DNA of 64,000 nt, taken from contig BDIU01000016.1 of NCBI GenBank assembly GCA_002118135.1, positions 1-64,000 of the forward strand, read 5' to 3'. Below are positions 19,267 to 29,951 of the stretch, piece by piece; position 1 is the stretch's first letter; every line of letters begins with the position of its first letter. The DNA comes from Trebouxia sp. TZW2008 (taxonomy: Eukaryota; Chlorophyta; Trebouxiophyceae; Trebouxiales; Trebouxiaceae). Both the position numbers and the translations under genes were made by a program. Below the pieces are notes generated by a model, which made no database searches, was not told the origin of the DNA, and saw nothing but the letters and a program-made list of their open reading frames with translations.

Positions 19267-20070
19267 AAAGAATTGTTTGGTGGTCTCCGTCTTGTGGCTG
19301 TAGCAGTATGTCAGTACTCGCTTCACACATTTTGTACCAACACACACATATACTTGCTGGCCAGAGAGACTACCATTGAGTACTGTACTTATTTGCCAGC
19401 TTCTACCACAGTATGGTTGTTTAGTCAGACCTCAAGCAGCATGTGGAATGACAGCTTCTTCTATTGCATTCAGGGTGTTGCTTCAGCATCTGATCATTAG
19501 CTGTTGCTGCATGCGCCCAGCAGAATCTAGAACCAGCAGTTTGCGGAGCACCAAAAAGCTCGGGGGCAATCTGTCAGCTTAGTGTTGTGCTATACTGAAG
19601 ATTCAGCTGCTGTGCATATGTCACGGCGTGTACACTGAGTTTCATACAGCAGCGTCTGCAAGCTGCTCTGGCGTTCATCTTTTCCGACCCAGGATCTGAT
19701 GCATGCATGAGGCTGCATGGACATGAGAGAGATTACACGCTTTGGCGTGTGCACACAGCTAACCTGCAGTCAGCCGCATAATCGCGACTTCAATTGCCTT
19801 CAAAAGTACTCACTCTAGGACAGGCCACAATGTCGTGATCGATTGCAAGTTGTTATGCAAGAGTTTACAGCAACCGCACTGCTTCTTCTTCATCTTGCAT
19901 GCAATGCAATTGCATTTGAACCGATACACCATCGGGGGAACGATGCAGCTAGCTCTGTCGCAGCAAAAACACGCAGTAACTTATCTGCGCGCAAGCTCCG
20001 TGCACGGCTTCCAGATCCCCGATTGTGCTTGACGTGAAGTTTGAAACGGACTGACGTTGTTTTGGATAGC
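19267..20070. other. intergenic, PDHA 3' flank
   Basis: About 800 bp with only short, unrelated open frames. I see no gene, RNA or repeat of note. It must contain the PDHA 3' UTR, but I found no clear TGTAA signal close to the stop codon. Confidence 0.4.
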
Positions 20071-20125
20071 CCAGGCTGCACATTGGTCAACCACATGTAT
20101 AAAAGCGTGCACCGGGTTGCGCTCT
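20071..20125 (+). promoter_or_regulatory. core promoter of the bZIP gene
   Basis: TATAAAAG at 20098-20105 sits 58 nt before the ATG at 20163. An inverted CCAAT box (ATTGG, about 20082-20086) lies just upstream. Spacing suits a transcription start near 20130. Confidence 0.55.
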
Positions 20126-20162
20126 GAAGAAGCCATTTGCGGTCAGAGGGCAGCAACCATCT

Positions 20163-23088
20163 ATGTCCGCAAATTGGGAACCCTCCGCTGACGTTTTGTA
20201 CACTCTCGACTTCGTTGAAGACGAGTTCGTTCAGGCTGGTCTGCTGCCAGACGCGGGTCAGATCAGCCCCGTGTCCTCTGCCGGCAAACCTGGTACACCA
20301 ACAATTCAGCCTGAAGTACGCACGAGCCTGCATGACAGCTCACCACCAGTAGCAGGGAATGCCCAGACCCCACACCGGCAAAAGCAGTTCCCGAGACACA
20401 TACAAGGCTCCGGCAAGGAGTTGGACACGTTAGGACACAAGAAACAGGTCAACAAAGAACATCAGAGACGCTTTCGTGCGCGACAAAAGGTGCACATGTT
20501 GCTGTTGCGTCTGAAAGTGCAGACTTTCTGTAGGGGAATGCAACAGGTTCAAGTGGTGTGCATAGTCCACACACAAAGCCTGTAGAAGCTGAATGCGCCA
20601 ACCTGTTGTGATTTCGTGGACGTACGAATTTTGCAGATTTCAGTATGCCTCTGTTGACTGTTGTCCCAGAGATTGCGAAACCCGCCTCCGCGCACAGATG
20701 CTCCTGATATGACTCTAGACTGGTTGTTCACAGGTACGCTCGCAAAAGCTGGAGGATCAACTCACAAAGCTTACTGAGGAACTGGAGATGATGAAGCTGC
20801 AGCAGAAGCTGCTAGAGAAACAGTTGGCAAACGGCGACACAGCAGCAGCAGCACCTTTGACCCCTGAAAGCCACTTTATGGTACAGCTGCATTGTCTCGT
20901 GCTCAGCAGCAATGTCAGACCGCTGGTGCTGACATCAGGCTTCTTGTTCTTACTGACAACAGCAGCAGATGTTGAGTTCGTCTATTTGCCCTTGACTGCT
21001 TGCAGAATGTGCAATCTTGTCTGTCTGCAGGCAGATCCAGCTAAGACTGAACCACCTCTGAAGGTAGCTTTGCCTGGCCGAGCATATCAGCTTACCGTTG
21101 CTGATGTCATCAACATGCCAACGCATGATTTCAACTCATTGTGCAGGGTGAGTCATCTGCAACTGTTGGGGCCCACCAGCTTTGCATGTGAGTCTTGGGT
21201 CCCTACATTGCTTGTCATGATATGGCCCTCACATATGCTGTGCATACAACATTGCAGTGAACTGTAGAGGACGTGGAAGTAGTTGACATCATGCTTTTTA
21301 TGTAATGCAAGCTTTCATCTGCACTCTGCAGGATTTTGTGAAAGAGTTGAGAAATTGTCTCAGCGCTATGAAGTTCAATGCCAATGACCACATCAGGGAC
21401 AAATTGGCACAACTTGTTCTGCCAGCGCTGCGACTGAGAGGCACCCGATGTGTTGCTAGAAATGCCTTGCCAGATGATGCAACCTACACACCAGAAGTTG
21501 ATGAGTCATGGCAGCTCAAGGTGAGGTCATGACGTCCTGATGTATGTTATTCATTCATTCAAACTGCGTGCTAAACAGTCTCAGCAGGACGAGCTAGGTA
21601 CATACTGGAGCAATCAATTGTTTTAAAAAAGAATGGTCCTGTTGATGTGTGCAAGTCCAACAGTTGCTACTGCTAGCAAGTTGCCAGCAGCACTGCAACT
21701 GTCCCTGTCCCGACCCTGTTTTGTGGATGATCAATCATGAAAGCAGTTCGACTTGAAGGCGTATGCAGAATGTTTGATTGCCTTCGACAACCCTCAAACA
21801 TACTGAATGGATGACGACGTCCTATGTGTCAAAGAAAGTACCTAATCAAGCTGTGCGTGTCGTTCGTTTCGATTTCACCGTTGACTGTGGCACATCACAT
21901 GCCTCTGCTGTTGACACGTCCTTGCACAAAAGGCAGATTCTGCTGCTTTTTGCAGGAATCTTTGGCCCTATCGCAAAACCAGTTTGAGGATCTGCTCTTC
22001 CTACAGCGGGTGTACGTGTTGAAAAGGCACGAGCTTTGCGAAAAACGAGCAGGCTTGACAGATCAGATTCAGAACGGCAGCCAGAACTTCCTTGTAGATG
22101 TTAGTAAGATGTCCGGGATTGCTACAGAGCTGAAACAGAACGCATCTTCAGCTCTTCAGCTTGCAAAGAAGTTCTGTTGGGCTTTGTACTTTGGGGTAAG
22201 CTTTTCTGCGTCGTTTTGTGTCAAACAAGGGTTGCTGTGTGATATCAATGTGCAACTGCGTCTGCTCAATATCATGCAAACAAGCTTTTCTGCATTGTGT
22301 TGTACCATAGAGGGTCTGGGAATGTGACATCATTGTGCAAGTGCGTCTGCACAATATCATGCACACAAGATCATGCACACAAGATCATGCGCCTGCATCA
22401 GCAGCCTCCAATGTGTGCCTGACACGCACGCAGTGTTTCTCAGTAAGAACCCTCATGTCATTTCTACCAGTTGCATCACGGACCCAAGTACTTGAGCTGT
22501 GTTGCAAGCCATCTTGCACATCAGAAGTGTTGCTGTGGCATGACCTGCCCACGCATCAATTGTAGTTGGATCTCTGTCCATTGAAGACAAGTATGTTGCA
22601 AGTGACATGGAAGCTTGTGAGGCTCTTGTCTGCTTCATCTGCATCAGGAATCTGCTGCAATAATTGTCCCCTCCATGTCCGTTAAAATTGGATTAGGTCA
22701 GCACAGGACCAGACTAGTTGGAAACAGTGGATTGCTAGTATAGACCTAGCTGGGCCTGCTGAGCCTTTCTAGCGCAGGTTTTGAATGAATGAAAGCTGAA
22801 TGCAATCATTGTGCGCAGGTGTTGACCATGGAGCAGTCGGCCCATGTGATCATGCAGTTGGGCCTGCCAAAAAGTCCAACCGAGGATGCGTTGCAGAACA
22901 TCGCAGCGAACAGAGTCCTTCCTACAACAGAGGAAATCATTACAGGTCAAGATGGTCCTCTCACCTCTCAATTGTGGGACCGTTTTTGGAACTATGCACA
23001 GTCCATGAACCCATATGAAAAGACGAGATTTGAGTATGTGCCAATCCCAGAGGCACAGTCTAACGGCATGACGCTTAAACTGTACTGA
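20163..23088 (+). CDS. bZIP transcription factor
   Basis: Exons: 20163-20489, 20734-20880, 21031-21147, 21332-21520, 21956-22195, 22819-23088; all junctions are phase 0, total 429 aa. The basic region (KEHQRRFRARQKVRSQKLE, residues about 98-116) lacks the common N-x7-R spacing core: His stands where Asn is usual (H-Q-R-R-F-R-A-R). The leucine zipper continues across the exon 1/2 junction (LEDQLTKLTEELEMMKLQQKLLEKQL), so the intron splits basic region from zipper. The remaining 270 residues are mostly helical with no domain I can name; the segment around FEDLLFLQRVYVLKRHELCEKRAGL loosely recalls the DOG1 helix of plant TGA factors (inference). The start follows from the TATA box position. No exon echoes are present, unlike most neighbours. 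Targets cannot be told from sequence. Confidence 0.85.
21549..21620 (-). repeat. 70-bp intron repeat, copy 3 (antisense)
   Basis: The reverse complement reads AATTGATTGCTCCAGTATGTAC, CTAGCTCGTCCTGCTGAG, TTTGAATGAATGAAT. It lies in bZIP intron 4 close to the donor and is the only copy opposite to transcription. Confidence 0.8.
22198..22400. repeat. 84-bp intron tandem duplication, bZIP intron 5
   Basis: The start of intron 5 (AAGCTTTTCTGC...GTGTGATATCAATGTGCAACTGCGTCTG) recurs about 84 bp further on, and a third partial copy carries a doubled ACACAAGATCATGC. Only intron sequence is copied, not the exon edge. Confidence 0.7.
22731..22796 (+). repeat. 70-bp intron repeat, copy 4
   Basis: It reads ATTGCTAGTATAGAC, CTAGCTGGGCCTGCTGAGCC, TTTGAATGAATGAAAG. 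It is in sense orientation in bZIP intron 5 and ends about 22 nt before the exon 6 acceptor (22818). Confidence 0.85.
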
Positions 23089-23803
23089 TAGCTGACAACA
23101 CTTGCAGCTCAGCAGAGCAAGAATTCACAGACACGAATTTGAAGCGCAAGTGTCTGCACAATTCACCCTTGCAAACACTGTATCATCAGCTTGTCTGGGC
23201 ACAAGTCTAAAACTATTACTGTTTAAGGTTTGCCGCAGATCCTGGGTTAGTGTCAATACCATAGGCAGGGCTAGTTGTAACACCCTTGGTTGCAGAAACA
23301 GCGCCCCAAGACTCCTTTCGAAAGGAACCCTGGAGCTTTTTTGGTCAATTTTCAAGCCTAGTCTGTTCCCCGTCCTGTAGATATTGTGCTATGACGTCTT
23401 GATACTATTCTCAGTAGGTTGTGTAGGTGTGCACCCTATTTATGCACCCTCTTTTTCATTCATTTTTGAGCAGATGCATTGTATTGACTAGACAGACAAA
23501 GTCCCTGTTGATGGTTCAACCCGCTGACGTTAGATGCAAAGAAAATGGTGAGCAAGCTCAATGATTTTGCTACAGATCTGCAGTTGCGCGGGTTCTGAAT
23601 TTGTTAGAGGCGTTCTGCCTGTAGTACCACTTGTTGCTCTGAAGGATGTCATGTTTCAATTGTCATGGTAATCGTCGTGCACCGCAATTGTGCCAGAAGT
23701 GCTGGCGTCATAAGCATGGATTACAGCAACTGTTAATGTAACAAATTGAACAGCTCCAATATTGACACGGCTGCATGATGAGACATCTCCGACATCACAT
23801 GAG
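23089..23803. other. convergent intergenic region bZIP / lectin
   Basis: About 715 bp between two stop codons facing each other. It should hold both 3' UTRs. No gene or repeat recognised. Confidence 0.4.
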
Positions 23804-26800
23804 TTATACGTGGATGCCGACCACTGACACCTCAGCAAGAGTCAAGATTGTTGTGGAGGCTGGCAACTGGATAGCAATTGCCTGACCGACCAATGACTGG
23901 GAGCAAAGGAAGGTCTGGGTGTACTGTGAGCTCTCTGAAAAGATCAACGCAGATGACGTGTCAGAATAGTCTGGCACCTGCAAGCACCACAGACATAATG
24001 AATTTACTGATGTGAACTCACACACATCTGGATCACCCATGTCTGCAGACTCTGAGCCTGCTCTGAGCATCAAGTGTGATGCAAGGCTCTGCATGGCCCG
24101 ACCGGAACAAACATCAGGTGTGCTTGCTGCTGCCATGGTAATCGATCAATGTAGTGCCATCGCAAACTGTATGCCGCAGCTGCTACAGCACACATTGCGC
24201 AAGGGCACATCTTCAGCTGTATAGATAAATGCATGCACTTGTTCATGAATAAAGATCGTCATGATGATGTTGGATTGTCAGGATCAGCAGCAGGCATGGT
24301 GTGAGCTTACCGTGGCACACAGCTGCCAGTTTGCGTCCTGACTCAGGTCAGGATTTTTGGTGGCCACCAAATTGATAGCAGCAGGGTTGCCAATGTAGAT
24401 CTTGGCTCCTGCCAGAGGACATCTGCAGCACTCCTGCCTGTTGGTAAGGATCACATGCGTCACCTGGTATGAGGCCTGCACATCATTCATCAAGGTTCAG
24501 CCGATATAAGGTGTTTGAAAAGCTGCCTTGCTTTGCAAGTGGCTTCAGATTCTAACAGAAACTGTGCAGTGCATAGCAAGTCAGGGCGTCTTGATGTCTC
24601 AGGTAGAAGAGGATCATGGGTCGCAACTCCTGCTTGCAACAGCAGTGCAACTCAATTGCAATACCAAAAAGAGCTGTGCAGCGTGTTCAGCATAGGCTTG
24701 CTGGTGTTAGGCAGATAACCGCAGCTTCAATGAGCCACGTGCGACAATGTTAGCTATTTGGCAATCTGCATTGGGCAAAATTTGATATAAGGATTAACTT
24801 ACACAGCAGCTAGAATCAAGTTGCTGATCTGTGCTGAACAACATGATCATCGTATGATGACTCTATACAGAGACCCGACTATTTTGTCATAGCCATGACG
24901 CACAGTTGGTGTGGCTTCTGCCATGCAGCATTTGAGCAAAACATATCAAGCTGCAACCATCAACATCCCAGGCAGGTGTGCATGCGAGACTGGCATGACA
25001 TCCGTGAATTTGCCAAAAATCAAATGTAGAGACTATGACCTGTGCAAAATTTTGCAGCATTTGCATTAGATGCAAGCAATGGACATTATGGCATGTCATA
25101 GTCAGCTGATCACGCAGGGTCATCATTTAGGTTTTAGGAACGAGCATTGTGTGACATATGCCTCATGCCAAAGTGACCATTGAAACTCAAAGCAATTGCA
25201 GAGTCAGACTCACCGAGATGTCAGAGGAGAACTCAGCAATCCAGTAGGGGTAGTTGGGGGTCGAGGCATACGACCCAGTGTAGTAAGGAGACGCCACACA
25301 CTCATTCATCAACCCACAGGCACCATAATTGCCCTCATCATTCAGCTTAGCACAGTTGTCGGTGTCCACAGCAGTCTGTGACGCTGTGTTGATGTCACCG
25401 TCAATGGCTGCGCTGGCAGGATTCCTCTTGTTGTCAAAGACAGAACTCTGGTAGGGGTTGAACAGCTTGATGGGCCCTGTAAGAATGCAGCACGCTTATC
25501 TCCTGGATAAGTCCTGCTTGGCTGCTTTGTGAGTCTCCTGGTTGGCTGCTTTGTGAGTGTGCAATTTGCACCTTTTGCAGCTGATTGCGGTATCCCTTCA
25601 GTGTTGGGAGTCTGTTTTGAGTCCAATCGTGCAAGGGTCAGATTGAAAATGACATATTCTGCCTTGCTGAGTCTGCTGCCAACAGAGACTGTATGTAGCA
25701 TGTGCTATGCAGACTGTAGCAACATGCAACTGCCAAGATTGAGTATCAAGGATTGCTAGTCTCGGTGTCAAGACAGGCACTGCTGGAGTAGGGGCAACAA
25801 ATAGAGATTGTTGAGAACCAACAGAACATGTGTTTCATCATAACAAGCTAGTGCATGCAAATGTGTGGAATAAGTGACTGCATGCAATCTCAGCTCTTGC
25901 TTGCACGCCGAATCCAGTCTTGTCTTTCCATCAGTAGCATCATCAGACGCAAGCTCAACATATGCACCACATTGAGGTTGTAAGATGTATGGCATCCCAA
26001 GTCAGGCAGAACTCACCTCCAATTGAGTCAGTTGATGTGACAGATGCCGTGTGCACATCCTTGTGGTAAGCCTGTGAGTGTGCTGCCGCCACTGCTGCAA
26101 TTGCTGGGCTAGAATAGGCCCCCGAGGTTGGGGTGGGGGTAGGGGTGGGGGTGTGGTGGGCTCCCTTGATCTTCTCCTTCACTTTCTCAGTGACATTGGA
26201 GACAACATCTGAGATCTCATTGGTGGTCTTCTTGCCCCACTCCTTGACGTCTTGAACATTTTGCACCTGAGCTGATGAGTCAGCGGGTGAGTCACTGGAT
26301 GAGTCATCCTTACCCTTAGCTGCCCTGGCAGCTGCGCCCCAAGCTGACGTCACACCAGCTATCTGTGCTGTGGCAGTTGATGACGGTGTTGATGTTGGCG
26401 AAGACTCAGTAGAAGGGGGGGAAGGGGAGATCTCAGTTGCAGACCCAACAGCATCTATCTTGTGCTGTTGGTAGGCATCCATAAGCTGACTGTTGTCTGA
26501 GCCAACCTGCTGAGCCGCAATGGTGTCATTCATGTCTGGGTTCTGACCAGCTGCCGCAACCGCAAAGGCTTGAGCATAGCGTGCCACCTGTGCACGCTGT
26601 GACTCAGTGGTGTAGCTCTTTGTCTTATATGTTGTGTCCACTTCTGCCAGAGATGAGCTCTGGTAGTTAGTGTCAGGGTCTGTGTACCAGCTTGACATGA
26701 GCCTTCTGCCCTGTCTGTGAAGAGGCTCTGCAGGTGGCAGGGTAGGTCAGCAGGGTGGAGGAGTTCAGGGCAGGGAGACTGCTTTCACTTGCCTGTATCA

Positions 26801-26862
26801 GCGCCAACATAGCTCGCGGTGGCCAAGACCATCAGCGACAACGCCACTAGCCCGCGATACAT
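23804..26862 (-). CDS. secreted protein with C-terminal F-type-lectin-like (F5/8 type C) domain
   Basis: Exons in gene order: 26862-26793, 26727-26017, 25476-25214, 24475-24311, 23977-23804; phases agree, total 460 aa. Residues 1-22 form a clear signal peptide (MYRGLVALSLMVLATASYVGA). Residues about 25-260 are Ser/Thr/Pro/Ala-rich and probably disordered, with a TPTPTPTPTS stretch and a short amphipathic segment (VSNVTEKVKEKIKG). The last 200 residues match the jellyroll fold of fucolectins: SAAIDGDINTASQT, YPYWIAEFSSD, THVILTNRQECC, GAKIYIGN, CSQSLVGQAIAIQLP and a final ILTLAEVSVVGI. The usual fucose motif RxDCCxxR appears as R-Q-E-C-C-R-C-P: Asp is replaced by Glu and the second Arg by Pro, so ligand specificity is doubtful. 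Intron 1 seems to start with GC (ACAG|GCAAGT). A wall or extracellular glycan-binding role is inference. No exon echoes seen. Confidence 0.85.
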
Positions 26863-27411
26863 GGTACCGCAAATTGGACTTGACTTTGGGCGAGTGTTGC
26901 AGGGCTCAGGCCTGCAGTCATGCAAGTCAAGTTGAGTCGGGGCTTACACAGATGGTCCACATTATGAGCAATGCGATCTCAGACAAGCTCAGCATCGCAC
27001 AGTCGTGCTTGAGAGCTCTGGCTACCTCCGGAAGCTTCGACCTTGATGACCTAAACGATGCTCAGTCTGCGATACGCTGGCGCTAGACTTGGATCCCCCT
27101 AGCTGTACGCACAATGCAAAAGTGCGACTACCTGACTGTGTGCGACGACAGCTGTCACGACACAAGCAATATACCAATGCTTGTGTGCTGCAGGCGTGCG
27201 CAAATCCTGTGGTTACTGTCTAGGGCTCACTCTTTGACCCCCCTTAGCGACCCCACTGGGCCCCCCTTCAGCATTGACCAGTGAGTCTTCTTCTTCCTTT
27301 GTCACAGAACCACTGACAACCACACTCAGCATGTGCACTGCACACTGGACGCTGCTGTGACCTGCTTTGCTTGGCCGACCTGTTGCGTTGCATGTTGTGT
27401 CCAGTCTGTCG
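26863..27411. promoter_or_regulatory. divergent promoter region lectin / CGLD27
   Basis: A 549-bp gap between two divergent start codons; both promoters must lie here. I see no TATA box or clear motif pair. Small open frames in it look spurious. Confidence 0.4.
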
Positions 27412-29218
27412 ATGCAAGCTCAAGTGTTGACGTCCTGCAACCGCGTCGCTCACCCTCTGTGCACTTCGAGTTTCTTCGGTAGACGACAGTTTTTGAAGCG
27501 TGCGCTCTGGGGAAAGCATCCCTCGCACACAACACGCGCCGAAAGAGCTTCCCGCCAGTGCACACGATGCTTGATAGCCACTGGCGGCAGTGATAGCGAA
27601 GACGACGAGCCAGACAAACCAGCCGCGCGTTCCAGTTTCCAGCCAGCTCAGACCTCGGCCTCCTCTAGCTTGGGCCTCAACCCCGACCTTGAGCAGCCAG
27701 TGCCGACTGATCAGCGGCCAGTCAATGAGCTGGCTGCTCTGCGTGAAACCTGGTTGTACTCCTGGGTGAGATGCGCACCTGGCAGTCTTTCTCACCACAA
27801 CTTTGCTGGAAAGTAGTTGCTTGTCATTCAGTGATCTCTCCTTAGCAAGATGTTGTGGTTTAGGCTAAGCTGGAAACTCCATCATACCTTGCAAGGCTTG
27901 GCGCAGTCTGGCTAGGCTTCTTCGTAGTTGTGGCTGGTCCTATAGCTTTTCAAACTTTTGATCCTTCAAAGCAGGTACAATGCATGCAACATTGCTGCCT
28001 ACGCCCCCATCATTGCATGGTCATACCTGCTCATCTGCTTGCATGCTGACGGCCAAAAGTGCACTTGCAGAACAGAGAACTGCGCAGCATACAGACATGC
28101 ATCATGTTGATGAAAAACAGCCTTGTTTGGTTTTTTGCAGCCTGCAGAATGGATGATGAGTGGCACTCTTGGAGCTCTCGCTGTTGTTGCTGCTGCTGTG
28201 GTCAGAATATACCTTGGTTGGGCATATGTCGGCAACAGATTGCTTAGTGCCGCTGTAGACTATGAAGAGACTGGCTGGTGAGTTTGAGACTTGTGAAGAC
28301 TAGATGTGCGTTCTTGCATGATATGTTTGGCGTCAAGGCAGAATGGAATCACGACGCTTGATCAGCTCTCTGGCATCGCAACCCTTGGCATGCGCCACAA
28401 CATTGCTGGCCTGGTCATATGTGTGCGTGCTATCAACTCACTGCATATGCAGCGGCTTGCTCGCAGCATTGTATGTCAGACTTGCCTGCAACAGCAATCT
28501 GCTTCTTTCAGGTATGATGGAGAGACATTTGTGAAGCCGCCAGAGGTTTTGGCGCGAGATAGACTGTTGGGAGCATATGAGGTAAGTGAATCATGGAACA
28601 CAGACCCTTCAATTCACGTGCAGACATGCAATTGCCTTGCTTTATTTGGTCAGTCTACCAGTATGGCATCTTTCAGTTTCCAGAAGCGGCTCAAACTTGA
28701 CCTTGCAATTGTTGCAGGTAAAGCCTATACTGTCAAGGCTGAAGACCACATTGGCAGGATCAACAGCAGCCTTGGTCTTAAGTGCTGCACTACTTGTGGG
28801 TTTGGTGCAGGCCAACACTGATGCTGATGGCATCTACGGTAAGCCTGCTTTGTCAATGTACACAGGTGATGCGAGCATTGTATGCAGTGGCTTCAATCAG
28901 TGCATGCTTATGCATGCTTTTGCTTCTTGCATGTGCCAGCATGCATGGTCAAAACCCACATATTGCATTGTCGCAGCACACTTTTCTCCAAAATTGTGAC
29001 TCACATGCTTCTGTAAACATGCAGGGCGGGGAGCTGCCAGGGTTCCACGGCAAGTAACACTAAATGGCATAATCTACAGTGACAAAGTCAAAAGCTTAGC
29101 AGATTTGCGGGATGACGAGGACGCAGCTGCAGCAGAGGCTCTAGCACAGGGAGGCAGGCCTGGGTACTGTGGAGACCGCTATTTCAAAGCTGCAGCAGGC
29201 GGGCATTTGTGCAAGTGA
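27412..29218 (+). CDS. CGLD27: CGLD27 / Ycf36-like plastid membrane protein (DUF1230)
   Basis: Family conserved in cyanobacteria, plastid genomes of some algae (ycf36) and the green lineage; reported links are to iron-deficiency response and photosynthesis, biochemistry unknown. Exons: 27412-27765, 27864-27974, 28141-28277, 28512-28581, 28718-28838, 29025-29218; phases agree, 328 aa. The first 70 or so residues (MQAQVLTSCNRVAHPLCTSS...) look like a plastid transit peptide, followed by an acidic linker (GGSDSEDDEPD). The family signature QRPVNELAALRETWLYSW follows. Three hydrophobic segments are visible: LGAVWLGFFVVVAGPIAF, LGALAVVAAAVVRIYLGWAY and STAALVLSAALLVGLVQA. The conserved loop DYEETGWYDGE...PPEVLARDRLLG lies between the second and third. 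The ATG at 27412 is the first in frame. The last exon ends in AAAGGHLCK, and that end is repeated downstream. Confidence 0.9.
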
Positions 29219-29224
29219 TAATTC

Positions 29225-29490
29225 GTGACACAGGCCAAGAGACTGATATTACAAGGCTGCAGCCAGCGGGCATCTTGTGCAAGTGGTGTTTCATGACTGG
29301 GTGCTTGCAGAGCGCCGTTCCAAGGCTGCAGCAGGCTGGCATCTGCGCAAGTGATGTCATATCACTCTGGAGCCTTGGAAACCGCTAATTTAAGCTGCAG
29401 CAGGCGGGCACCTGTGATATCTCTTAGAATTGAGACTGGTTTTCAAGGTTGCAAGGTTGCAGCAGGCGGGCATTTGTGCAACTGGTCTTT
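29225..29490 (+). repeat. four echoes of the CGLD27 terminal exon end
   Basis: The end of the coding sequence (GCTGCAGCAGGCGGGCATTT, then TGCAAGTGA) recurs at about 29258, 29328, 29393 and 29456, spaced 63-72 bp. Here the copied junction is coding end plus 3' flank, not a splice site, so duplication does not require an intron. Confidence 0.88.
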
Positions 29491-29951
29491 GATGACACGT
29501 GTGGTCTTCTTGCTGGAGGATGCGTCAGTGTACACAAGTGAATGAATTGTCTTTACTGGAAGATGAAGAGAGAAACTGCTATGCTATTGGGTGCTTTTTG
29601 TTGTTTTTATTATTCATTTCAAAAATACTGGAGAAGCTGCCTTGGCTAAGACGTGATGTTGTGTTGACAGGATGTTTGGTTTTGTTGCAAACGTCGTGAT
29701 TGATTGCACCTGTCTTGCATTCGCTACGAGGGCATTTGAGAAGCCGCTGTGGCAATTTGTAGGTAACGCCATGCCGTAACGCCAGGTCTTCCCTGACTCC
29801 CAAGAAAGCCGGTGTTGCACCCGTTGTTCGCACATTGTGCATGATATGGTGGTAACAGTGCGCGTTTATTGAAAACTATCGATAGAAGGCGTGCAGCGAA
29901 TGCAATCTTGGTACACAGAGGTCTCGGCTGCCAGATCACTGTCGATCAAAC
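29491..29951. promoter_or_regulatory. intergenic, upstream of the RBR ligase gene
   Basis: About 460 bp without a recognisable gene. It should contain the CGLD27 3' UTR and the ligase promoter. No TATA box or known motif stands out. Confidence 0.35.

Noticed and set aside
25955..26698. Lectin gene starting at the internal ATG (26698)
   Set aside because: An upstream exon with a clear signal peptide joins in phase through a consensus GC donor.
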